From Actinomycetes bacterium (GTDB taxonomy: Bacteria; Actinomycetota; Actinomycetes; Actinomycetales; Actinomycetaceae): a DNA stretch of 5,898 bases. Every line of letters begins with the position of its first letter. Position 1 is the stretch's first letter. This document shows, piece by piece, positions 1 to 5,286 of the stretch. The DNA is taken from positions 1 through 5,898 of the forward strand of contig JAFAAX010000036.1 in NCBI GenBank assembly GCA_023426345.1. Reading direction: 5' to 3'. A model generated the notes under the pieces. The model made no database searches. It was not told the DNA's origin and saw only the letters and a list, made by a program, of their open reading frames with translations. Position numbers and translations under genes: made by a program.

Positions 1-218
1 TTGACGTGGCGGGCGCCGGCGCCGCGGGCGCACGCCCGAACCGAAGTCGCGGGAGAAGAGGACCGAAGTCGCGTGGAGGAGGCGGCGCTCCGGCTCCTCT
101 CGCTGACAACGGCTCTCCACGCCGACAACCGTTCCTCACCTCGGCTATGACTCCTCAACGACACATGATCGAACAGGACGTCGCGCACCGACATCGGCAT
201 CCGCTCCCGGCGGAGCGC
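1..218. other. Non-coding stretch at window start with short direct repeats
   Basis: I see no supportable gene here. Long open frames on the plus strand are low-complexity, arginine/proline-rich translations typical of antisense frames in GC-rich DNA. The stretch contains a 12-bp perfect palindrome GGCGCCGGCGCC at 12-23, two copies of ACCGAAGTCGCG at 40-51 and 62-73 (22 bp apart), and a degenerate tandem pair of about 19 bp at 91-129. These might be regulatory or relics. Whatever gene lies to the left is outside the window. Confidence 0.5.
202..217 (-). terminator. Hairpin just after toxin stop codon
   Basis: CGCTCC (202-207) and GGAGCG (212-217) form a perfect 6-bp stem with a 4-nt CGGC loop. 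It lies immediately downstream of the stop codon of the minus-strand PIN toxin gene (stop at 219-221). There is no U-tract, but GC-rich actinobacterial terminators often lack one. It is a plausible end for the toxin-antitoxin transcript. Confidence 0.45.
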
Positions 219-632
219 TCAGACCACGTCGATGCGACACCGCACCCCCGGCGCTCCTGCGATCCGGCGGTCGCGCGTCATCAGGGTCGCGCCGGTGAGT
301 TCGGCCAGCGCCACGTACGCCGCGTCATAGGCCGACAGGTTCGGACCCAACTGCCACGCCCGCTCCGCCACTACCTCGAACGGCCAGAGCTCAACGGGGA
401 ACGAGCGGAGCTCCTCGAAGGCCAGGTCCGCCTCCGCAGGCGAGAGATCCCCCCGGTTGCGTCGACGCCTCATGACGTTGGCAACCTCGAACGGGAGAAT
501 TGCGGGGGCCAGGAGCGCAGCACCCGACAACCTCCCGACGGCGGACTCAAGACCCGCGGACGGATCGATGAGCACCGACACAAGGACCGAGGCATCGGGG
601 ACCACGAGTTCGCGGTCAGCGGCGGTCGGCAT
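219..632 (-). CDS. vapC: PIN-domain ribonuclease toxin (VapC family)
   Basis: This is the predicted toxin of a type II toxin-antitoxin pair: a PIN-domain, metal-dependent endoribonuclease of about 137 residues, the usual VapC size. The four expected acidic residues are visible: D13 in VVPDASVL at the N-terminus, E49 in LPFEVANVM, D103 in SAYDAAYVALAE and D121 in LMTRDRRIAG. Known VapC toxins cleave tRNA or rRNA; the target here cannot be read from sequence. The chosen ATG at 630-632 overlaps the 3' end of the upstream antitoxin gene by 17 nt, implying translational coupling. The open frame extends further upstream, but that part is read in another frame as the antitoxin, so a longer start is unlikely. 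All catalytic residues are present, so the toxin looks intact. A hairpin follows the stop directly. Confidence 0.88.
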   Translation of the reverse strand: MPTAADRELVVPDASVLVSVLIDPSAGLESAVGRLSGAALLAPAILPFEVANVMRRRRNRGDLSPAEADLAFEELRSFPVELWPFEVVAERAWQLGPNLSAYDAAYVALAELTGATLMTRDRRIAGAPGVRCRIDVV

Positions 633-849
633 CCAGGTCCTCGAACAGCTGATCCGGGTCGAGGAACGGGTAGTGGGACGCCCGCCGACGGGCTTCCGCC
701 AGCGCCTGGGCGACATCCGGACGCGCCGCCATCGCGACCAACTGGGAACACAGGTACTCCTGCAACGACATATGCGACGTCGCGGCGCGCGCAGCCAAGG
801 TATCGCGCACCTCGTCGGGAACGGCGCGGATCGTGATGGCAACGGGCAT
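616..849 (-). CDS. vapB: Ribbon-helix-helix antitoxin (VapB/FitA-like)
   Basis: This 77-residue protein is the likely antitoxin partner of the downstream PIN toxin. Residues 1-45 fit a FitA/Arc-type ribbon-helix-helix DNA-binding domain: a beta strand VAITIRAVPDEV, a helix DTLAARAATSHM, then SLQEYLCSQLVAMAARP. The segment after about residue 50 ends in an acidic tail (LDPDQLFEDLDADRR) of the sort that wraps around and blocks the toxin active site in this family. The ATG at 847-849 is forced because an in-frame TAG lies a few codons upstream. No strong Shine-Dalgarno sequence sits in front of it; only a weak GGTAG-like stretch is visible. The pair is expected to repress its own promoter in the adjacent 280-bp divergent region, although I could not identify a convincing operator. 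Confidence 0.85.
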   Translation of the reverse strand: MPVAITIRAVPDEVRDTLAARAATSHMSLQEYLCSQLVAMAARPDVAQALAEARRRASHYPFLDPDQLFEDLDADRR

Positions 850-1129
850 GCTGCCATACTACCATCATCACCTGCGTTTTGACTGCATATCCATGAATCT
901 CCGCGAACCCGGGCTCCTGCCATGCGGGTCGCGTCGCTCGGAACCCAGTCCCCAGGCGCCGGCGCCCCGACCCCGCCACGCGGGCCGCCCTCGTCGATCC
1001 CGCCGATGCTGACGACCAGACTCCATCGCGGCGAGAAGGATCCCGACAGCGCAGGGCGCCGGCGCGGCGATGTGACAGGATCCTCGGTAGCAGTCCCGCC
1101 ACTCACGATGATCGCCAGGAGGGCACCCG
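850..1129. other. Divergent intergenic region between antitoxin and GNAT genes
   Basis: The region lies between two divergently transcribed genes and must hold promoters for both. I find no convincing coding frame: frames here are arginine/proline-rich and start without ribosome binding sites. A weak -10-like TAGTAT (minus strand, about 858-863) lies just upstream of the antitoxin start, without a good -35. Toward the GNAT gene a TGTGACA sequence (about 1072-1078) resembles a -35, but no matching -10 follows. I do not call a promoter. Confidence 0.45.
1112..1129 (+). promoter_or_regulatory. Ribosome binding site of GNAT gene
   Basis: An AGGAGGG-type Shine-Dalgarno sequence lies about 7-8 nt before the ATG at 1130. 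It is the strongest in the window and fixes the start of the acetyltransferase gene. Confidence 0.8.
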
Positions 1130-1456
1130 ATGTCTGACACGCCCGCGACGCCCGACCGCCCCGCGCACCCGACCGTCGAGGTCCGCGACGACCCCGAACA
1201 CCACCGCTTCCAGGCCGTCGTCGACGGCGAGCCGGCGGGCCACCTCGACTACGAACTCGCCGACGGCCGTGTCGCCTTGGTCGGCACCCACGTCCTCCCC
1301 GCCTTTGAGGGCCGGGGCGTCGGGTCCGCGTTGGTCCGCCGGGCGCTCGACCTGGTCCGGGAGGCCGGAGACCGGACGGTCGATCCCGTCTGCCCGTTCG
1401 TCGCCAGCTGGATCGACCGCCATCCGGACTATCGGGACCTTGTGGCCGGTCGCTGA
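1130..1456 (+). CDS. Small GNAT-family N-acetyltransferase (PF14542-type)
   Basis: This 108-residue protein is a compact GNAT fold of the Acetyltransf_CG (YidJ-like) type, about the normal length for that subfamily. It is predicted to be soluble and to bind acetyl-CoA. The start of the domain (VEVRDDPEHHRFQAVVDGEPAGHL) matches the opening beta strands. The acetyl-CoA loop is seen as EGRGVGSAL at about residues 60-68, followed by helix VRRALDLVREAG. The subfamily signature CPFVASWIDRHPDY is at 88-101, near the C-terminus. The substrate of this subfamily is not established. The start is supported by a strong Shine-Dalgarno sequence. It is the only plus-strand gene in the window, stands alone, and is followed 6 nt after its stop by a nested hairpin. 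Confidence 0.9.
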   Translation: MSDTPATPDRPAHPTVEVRDDPEHHRFQAVVDGEPAGHLDYELADGRVALVGTHVLPAFEGRGVGSALVRRALDLVREAGDRTVDPVCPFVASWIDRHPDYRDLVAGR

Positions 1457-1462
1457 GGAGCG

Positions 1463-1492
1463 CCGGCCGGCCTGGTCGAGGCGCGCGGCCGG
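1463..1492 (+). terminator. Nested hairpin after GNAT gene
   Basis: CCGGCCG (1463-1469) pairs with CGGCCGG (1486-1492). Inside it GCCT (1470-1473) pairs with AGGC (1479-1482) around a 5-nt GGTCG loop, with a 3-nt bulge at 1483-1485. It begins 6 nt after the acetyltransferase stop. No U-tract follows, so it would be a GC-rich, I-shaped terminator. Confidence 0.5.
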
Positions 1493-1503
1493 ATCCAGCG
1501 ATG

Positions 1504-1540
1504 CTCCGCCTTGGGGCGCGGACAGGCCCTCGGGGCGGAG
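1504..1540 (-). terminator. Hairpin in convergent region, downstream of DUF4190 gene
   Basis: CTCCGCC (1504-1510) pairs with GGCGGAG (1534-1540), and an inner GGGC/GCCC stem (1514-1517 with 1526-1529) can form within the loop. It lies 37 nt beyond the stop of the minus-strand DUF4190 gene and next to the GNAT terminator. The two could act as a shared bidirectional termination zone. Confidence 0.35.
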
Positions 1541-1577
1541 GATGCGACGGGAGCGCCTCGGAGTCCCCGTCCGTGCC

Positions 1578-1895
1578 TCAGAGCAGGGCGAACAGGCCGA
1601 GCGTCCCGCCGAAGATCGCCAGCAGAATGACGAGCACCAGCCATCCCAGCAGGCAGAACACGTTGAGGCCGATCCCCCAGGCCGCGACGCTCCGGCCGTA
1701 GGGCTCGGAGTTCCGGGAGGACAGGCCCAGGAACAAGCCGATGATCGGAGCGAAGAACGTCCATCCGGCGAACAGTGACACCAGGCCGATGACCAGGCTG
1801 GCCGTCGCCTTGCCGGTCCCGGTGTTCGGGGCGTAGCCGCAGGCGTAGGCGGGAGCCGGAGCCCCGCCCGTGGGTGTGGGGCCGTAGGTCGACAC
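1578..1895 (-). CDS. DUF4190-like small membrane protein
   Basis: This 105-residue protein resembles DUF4190-type small membrane proteins of Actinobacteria; their function is not established. The first 27 residues are a Pro/Gly/Ala/Tyr-rich cytoplasmic-type segment (VSTYGPTPTGGAPAPAYACG and onward). Two hydrophobic helices follow at about 31-58 (TASLVIGLVSLFAGWTFFAP region) and 69-104 (SVAAWGIGLNVFCLLGWLVL region). They are joined by a short polar loop SSRNSEPYGR that matches the family layout. I chose the GTG at 1893-1895 because an AGAGGA ribosome binding site sits about 8 nt upstream. A further in-frame ATG (at 1967) would add 24 residues across a perfect dyad and lacks the family look. 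The gene converges with the acetyltransferase gene. The next minus-strand gene ends 180 nt upstream behind its own hairpin, so this one is probably transcribed separately. Confidence 0.78.
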   Translation of the reverse strand: MSTYGPTPTGGAPAPAYACGYAPNTGTGKATASLVIGLVSLFAGWTFFAPIIGLFLGLSSRNSEPYGRSVAAWGIGLNVFCLLGWLVLVILLAIFGGTLGLFALL

Positions 1896-1933
1896 GATGG
1901 AGGTCCTCTCTGTGGCAATGGATGCCGGTCCGG

Positions 1934-1951
1934 GGACAGCCTGCGCTGTCC
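1934..1951. promoter_or_regulatory. Perfect dyad upstream of DUF4190 gene
   Basis: GGACAGCCTGCGCTGTCC is a perfect 7-bp inverted repeat with a 4-nt centre. It lies 38 nt upstream of the GTG start of the DUF4190-like gene. It could be an operator or a leader hairpin. It is unlikely to be the terminator of the DUF4342 gene, which has a closer hairpin. Confidence 0.35.
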
Positions 1952-2032
1952 ACCTTGCGGTCTCCATCGTCGCAGCCGCCGTCCTCGTCGACTATCGGGG
2001 GAGCCCCTGATTCCTCCCGGACCCGGCTGATC

Positions 2033-2064
2033 CCGGCGGGAACGGCTCCGGCGATCCCCGCCGG
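2033..2064 (-). terminator. Hairpin after DUF4342 gene
   Basis: CCGGCGGG (2033-2040) and CCCGCCGG (2057-2064) make a perfect 8-bp GC stem with a 16-nt loop. It starts 10 nt downstream of the DUF4342 stop codon (2075-2077) in its direction of transcription. There is no U-tract. This is a good candidate terminator for that gene. Confidence 0.5.
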
Positions 2065-2074
2065 CGCGGTCCCG

Positions 2075-2473
2075 TCAGTCCGCCATCTGCTCCGAAATGT
2101 CCGCGTCGTCGAGACCGCTGCCGCCAGCATTCGAGGCGGGGCCGGGCTGCGCGTCGACCACAGGACCGCCGTCGACGATGTCGGTGCGCTCGACCTCCAG
2201 CGTCGTGGAGGTGGCCAAGGCCGCGATCGCGGCCAGAGCGGCCAGGGTCGGCGCGGCCAGCACCGCGACTCCGCCCACGGCGACGCCGGCGGTCATGGGG
2301 ACGGAGAACAGCTTCTTGCCGTCCTTGTTCCTCACTGTCACGCGCCGGACGTTGCCCTCCTTGAGGAGGTCCTTGATCGTCGACACCAACTCGTCCGCCG
2401 CGACCTCGATGCGCTCCGTGAAGGAGCCCGATCCCGGCGACGTCTGATTCTGGTACTGGTTCTGGTCGGACAT
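2075..2473 (-). CDS. DUF4342 domain-containing protein
   Basis: This 132-residue protein has a recognisable DUF4342 domain at about residues 16-96. It starts with SFTERIEVAADELVSTIKDL, continues with KEGNVRRVTVRNKDGKKLFSVPM, and ends in a hydrophobic stretch at about 59-88 that is Ala/Val-rich and probably membrane-inserted. The N-terminal 15 residues are polar and Gln/Asn/Ser-rich; the C-terminal 40 are acidic and glycine-rich (SGLDDADISEQMAD at the end). The function of the family is unknown. I chose the ATG at 2471-2473 because GAGGAG lies 5 nt before it. A GTG at 2560 would add 29 mostly arginine-rich residues that do not belong to the domain. A perfect dyad lies about 100 nt upstream and a terminator-like hairpin follows, so it appears to be a single-gene transcript. 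Confidence 0.85.
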   Translation of the reverse strand: MSDQNQYQNQTSPGSGSFTERIEVAADELVSTIKDLLKEGNVRRVTVRNKDGKKLFSVPMTAGVAVGGVAVLAAPTLAALAAIAALATSTTLEVERTDIVDGGPVVDAQPGPASNAGGSGLDDADISEQMAD

Positions 2474-2571
2474 GGCTGCTCCTCTTTCTCCGGGCCGGCG
2501 CCTCGCTCCCCGCGTCTCGCGTCGTCGACGCCGTCCGTCCTGGTCCCCAGTATCGCCCACCCGGGCGTCCT

Positions 2572-2589
2572 CCCGCTGGATACAGCGGG
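2572..2589. promoter_or_regulatory. Perfect dyad upstream of DUF4342 gene
   Basis: CCCGCTGGATACAGCGGG is a perfect 7-bp inverted repeat with a 4-nt GATA centre, 99 nt upstream of the DUF4342 start. A GATACT sequence on the minus strand lies just downstream (about 2548-2553) and could be a -10, though no good -35 is visible. The dyad could be an operator for this promoter or a terminator for something now lost. Confidence 0.35.
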
Positions 2590-2616
2590 CGGACCCGGAG
2601 CATTCCAGGGTCGCGC

Positions 2617-2632
2617 TCAGGGAGGCCCCTGA
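2617..2632. repeat. Tight hairpin TCAGGG-AGGC-CCCTGA
   Basis: A perfect 6-bp inverted repeat with a 4-nt loop in the gene-poor stretch, 28 nt from the 2572-2589 dyad. It may be a terminator left behind by the degraded DNA around it; its role is unclear. Confidence 0.3.
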
Positions 2633-2732
2633 CCGAGCCGGGCGGGCAGGCGGGGCCCGATCGTGCTCCGCAGGAGTGACGAGGGCGGCGCTGCCTGACC
2701 TCGGTCGAATCAGCGCGGCCCGGCCATCGCCT

Positions 2733-2855
2733 CTCCCTCAGAGCAACCTCAACCATGAGCTTGGTGAGCTCGGCCGGCAAGCAACCCTCCCGATCGATCG
2801 ACACACCGTCCGCACGAGTGCGATCCACGAGCCGGCTGACGGACCCCTTGGCCAC
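2733..2855 (-). pseudogene. IS256-family transposase N-terminal remnant
   Basis: About 41 residues resemble the N-terminal region of actinobacterial IS256/Mutator-type transposases, which have a conserved run of the form LVDxARADGVxLxGxGGLLxxLTKxVLExALExE. Here the read is SRLVDRTRADGVSIDREG, then CLPAELTKLMVEVALRE. After that the frame stops resembling the family (no HLGY motif) and no catalytic DDE segment follows, so most of the roughly 400-residue protein is gone. No start codon with a ribosome binding site is evident. I infer an old, degraded insertion. The match is from memory of the family and covers a short segment. Confidence 0.6.
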
Positions 2856-2956
2856 AGTCGTATGACGCCACCTGCGGTCGAGGCGCCCTCGGGCTCCTCG
2901 CTGGGGCCGTATCAGCCACGTCAACGCGGTGACTCATCATGCCGCCCTCGGATCGG

Positions 2957-2992
2957 CGCGATGTCGTTCGGCATATTGACCCGATCATCGCG
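2957..2992 (-). terminator. Hairpin after DUF624 gene
   Basis: CGCGATG (2957-2963) and CATCGCG (2986-2992) form a 7-bp stem. An inner TCGG/CCGA stem (2968-2971 with 2981-2984) closes a 9-nt AT-rich loop. It lies 6 nt downstream of the DUF624 stop codon and is a plausible terminator for the sugar-locus transcript; it could instead be part of an insertion-element end. Confidence 0.4.
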
Positions 2993-2998
2993 AAATTC

Positions 2999-3652
2999 CT
3001 ACGCGGCCATCGACGCACTCCACGCGCGTCTCCTGGTCAACGACGGACGCATCCGGATCGACGGTGTCCTGCCGCCGACAAAGAGGCAGACGAACCCCAC
3101 CATTGAGGCTCCCACGGCAACCGCGGCGCCCGGTGCCAGATACAGCGCTCCGCACACGACCGCGATTGAGAGAGCTCTGAGCGCGCTCCAGAAGGGAGAC
3201 ACGACGACAGCGGTTGCCCCTCTCTTGAGCGCCTCTCGCGTAATCGTTCCGTTCTCCGCACAAGCGGTCGCGATCGAGGGAGAGACAATTCCGATCATCG
3301 CTGCGGTCCCGATGATCATGATCGCAGCAAACTCCGCAAGGGCACCCGTAGCGTGCAAGAGATATCGGAGATCGATGAGACCCACTACAAGAAGGAGACC
3401 GACTGAATAGCCGAGGACATTCGCTCGGACAAAATTGCGTCGATACGCCGCCCAGAATGCCTTCAGGGTCCCTCCAGAGGAAACTTCTCCGGAGAGCACC
3501 GCTTGACATCTCTCGAGCAGGGCGAAAGATGCGGGAAACACCCCCAGCACGACCATCCCGCAGAGAGAGAACAGGATCCACGGAATATTCAGGACCACCA
3601 TCTCCGCGATCACCGAAGTCACATTAAAAACCGTCGCGGTGAACTTGTTCAT
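2999..3652 (-). CDS. DUF624/YesL-family membrane protein
   Basis: This 217-residue polytopic membrane protein resembles the DUF624 (YesL) family, whose members are usually about 200-210 residues and sit beside carbohydrate ABC-transporter and glycosidase genes; their exact role is unknown. The family features are visible: VLNIPWILFSLCG (residues 20-32), FPASFALLERCQAVLSGE (39-56) and the amphipathic FWAAYRRNFVRA (66-77). Further hydrophobic segments follow at about 79-100, 105-127 and 158-194. The ATG at 3650-3652 is chosen because GGAG lies 5 nt before it; a start 10 codons upstream lacks a site. The gene is 87 nt downstream of the truncated glycosidase gene and probably formed one transcript with it. 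The last ~23 residues (RTPSIRMRPS onward) are basic and unlike a membrane protein end, so the C-terminus may be altered by the neighbouring IS256 scar. The codon mix is less GC-biased than in genes to the left. Confidence 0.8.
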   Translation of the reverse strand: MNKFTATVFNVTSVIAEMVVLNIPWILFSLCGMVVLGVFPASFALLERCQAVLSGEVSSGGTLKAFWAAYRRNFVRANVLGYSVGLLLVVGLIDLRYLLHATGALAEFAAIMIIGTAAMIGIVSPSIATACAENGTITREALKRGATAVVVSPFWSALRALSIAVVCGALYLAPGAAVAVGASMVGFVCLFVGGRTPSIRMRPSLTRRRAWSASMAA

Positions 3653-3739
3653 ATCTTCTCCATTACAGATCTCTCTCACCAATAACAGAGCCTACCCGAC
3701 TTGGCTTGAGTGAGATATCGACCACGAAATAGAGGCGTC

Positions 3740-5286
3740 CTATTCAGCGATCTCAGGAAAGAAGCACAGGCGGCGTCCGTTACTTGAAGCAGCCTCAACG
3801 GCGTCCCCAAACAGCTCGAAGGTGAACACCTCATCTTTGATGGGGTACGCCACTCTCTGTCGCTTCCAGTCGAATCTCACCTCGATCCGATCACCTGGCC
3901 GAACGCCGAATACATAGATCCACTCGCCAGATCGAACAGACGAGCAATGGCCAGGAAGAACGGTGACCACGGGCTCCGACTGGACCGACGCATTCGATGT
4001 GCGGATCCGAACGGGCCCAGCGGACTTCGCCTCGACGGTCAACACCCCGTCTGAGCGATACGGATCATGAACTTCCAGTTGGCTGTCCGAGTACTCGAAG
4101 AGCAGGTTGACACTGCGGATTCCGTTGTCCGTCGACACGATCGACCTGTAGACATCACAGAGTCCGCCGACTGCGCCTCCCACGATGTCCCAGTTGAACG
4201 AGATCCACGATCCTTCGCCGTCCTCGAGCCCGTAGGGGCAGGGGAATCCGAATGCGCCACGGCACCTCTCGGCGAGCCTGTCATGCCAGTCTTCCGAGGG
4301 GCGTCTGACGTTCTCAACGAAAGAGGTGTCCAGCAGTTGCGCGGGAAGAAAATGACACCTGAGCATTCGCTCCGCCCGCTGAAGGTAGCCCGAACGCCCA
4401 CTCAACGCCAGGTTGAGGCAGGTCTCAACCATGTCAGAGGTATTGTTGATCTCTCCATAGTCATTGGTTCTGTTGTAGTTCTCGGTGCACCATCCAAGGT
4501 CATTGGCGATCGTCGTGAGCCCGTTCTCCACGAACGCCGCAACTCTGTCAAGCACCCGCTCGCTCTCGATTGTTCGACCCAGAAGAGAGACTCCGGATAG
4601 CATTGAAGTCGTAGAGTGCGTGTGGGTGCCGTGAACCTTCGGGTCATAGGATCCGTCCTCGGGAACCACAGAGATCACGCAGTGTTCCGCAAGCCGCGTA
4701 GCCTGCGACAGGGCCAACTCCTTACCGGTCGCCAGGTAGTACTTGACGAGCGAGCCGACGTAGCGACCAAAGGTCCTGGGAAACAGTTGTCCCTCGGCGT
4801 ACAGTTCTTCTGTCACGTTGAACCGAGTGAGTTCTTCAAGTGGAGAGAAGAATGTCCAGCACCCGGTCTCACGGTGAAAGCCGACCTCGTCCCACGCTCC
4901 GTTCGAGAAGTTGAAGTACTTGTTCACCGTCTCGATCAGTCTGTCCATCGCAGCGGCGGCCTCGCCATCTTGCCGGTACCGGACCAGAGCGACCAAGGCA
5001 TGCGACACATCCCTGAGATTGTGCAGGTCGCAGATCGGTAGCGGCTCAAAGGTCTGGAGGTCCAGGAGTGCGGGAAGCGCCATGGGGTTGTCAACAGACT
5101 TGAGCGCCCACTTCCGAAGGTACCCGATCACCTCGTCCGGAACATCCACGGCGGCGACATCCTGAGCATTCAGAAGGGCGTCAAGCCACCGCCCGGGCAC
5201 ATGAGACATGGAGAAGCTCATGTGGTGGAAGTTGCCGGGGTCGCTCCCGGACAGCACGTTCTCGAAGTATGGGAGATGACCATGGT
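3740..5286 (-). pseudogene. 5'-truncated GH127/DUF1680-like glycosidase homologue
   Basis: About 515 residues remain of a putative six-hairpin (alpha/alpha-barrel) glycoside hydrolase related to the GH127 beta-L-arabinofuranosidase/DUF1680 group. Visible landmarks, reading from the junction: LPYFENV; HVPGRWLDALLNAQ; CDLHNLRDVSHALVALVRY; an aromatic-rich stretch NKYFNFSNGAWDEVGFHRET; SYDPKVHGTHTHSTTSMLSG; NNTSDMVETCLNLALSG followed by LQRAERMLRCHFLPAQL; SWISFNWDIVGGAVGGLCDVY; and a C-terminal beta-rich part starting SVNLLFEYSDSQLEV. The 5' end is lost: the frame runs in-frame into an ISL3-family terminal repeat at 5287. A GTG at 5342-5344 inside the element could in principle give a 534-residue fusion, but no ribosome binding site precedes it. 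An internal ATG (5219-5221) also lacks one. Since LPYF-type motifs lie near the N-terminus in relatives, the loss may be only some dozens of residues. No internal stop is seen. Substrate unknown; family assignment moderate. Confidence 0.65.

Larger units (their letters stand above)
2474..2998. other. Gene-poor stretch with decayed transposase and hairpins
   Basis: No intact gene is visible between the DUF4342 and DUF624 genes. The stretch holds two tight hairpins (2572-2589 and 2617-2632), a remnant of an IS256-type transposase (2733-2855) and a hairpin at 2957-2992. The long open frames on both strands are mostly arginine/proline-rich shadows. It also marks the change from very GC-rich sequence (left) to more moderate composition (right). 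Confidence 0.55.

Noticed and set aside
6..836. 276-codon plus-strand open frame covering the toxin-antitoxin region
   Set aside because: It is arginine/proline-rich, lacks a ribosome binding site and family resemblance, and lies antisense to the well-supported VapBC pair.
850..900. Possible operator for the antitoxin (repeated CCAT/ATGG words)
   Set aside because: The repeats are too short and not symmetric; I cannot distinguish them from chance.
868..1140. Minus-strand 90-codon frame in the divergent intergenic region
   Set aside because: It overlaps the GNAT ribosome binding site, has an arginine/glycine-biased composition and shows no domain or ribosome binding site.
2933..3105. Short plus-strand frame beginning MPPSDRRDVVRHIDPIIAKF
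   Set aside because: It starts plausibly but has no ribosome binding site, runs antisense into the DUF624 gene and quickly becomes low-complexity.
2472..3410. 312-codon plus-strand open frame
   Set aside because: It is antisense to the DUF624 gene and the IS256 remnant, with no recognisable domain; it is a shadow of minus-strand coding.
3655..3739. Possible promoter or terminator between the glycosidase and DUF624 genes
   Set aside because: Only a 4-5 bp AGCC/GGCT stem and poor -10/-35 matches are seen; nothing is strong enough to call.
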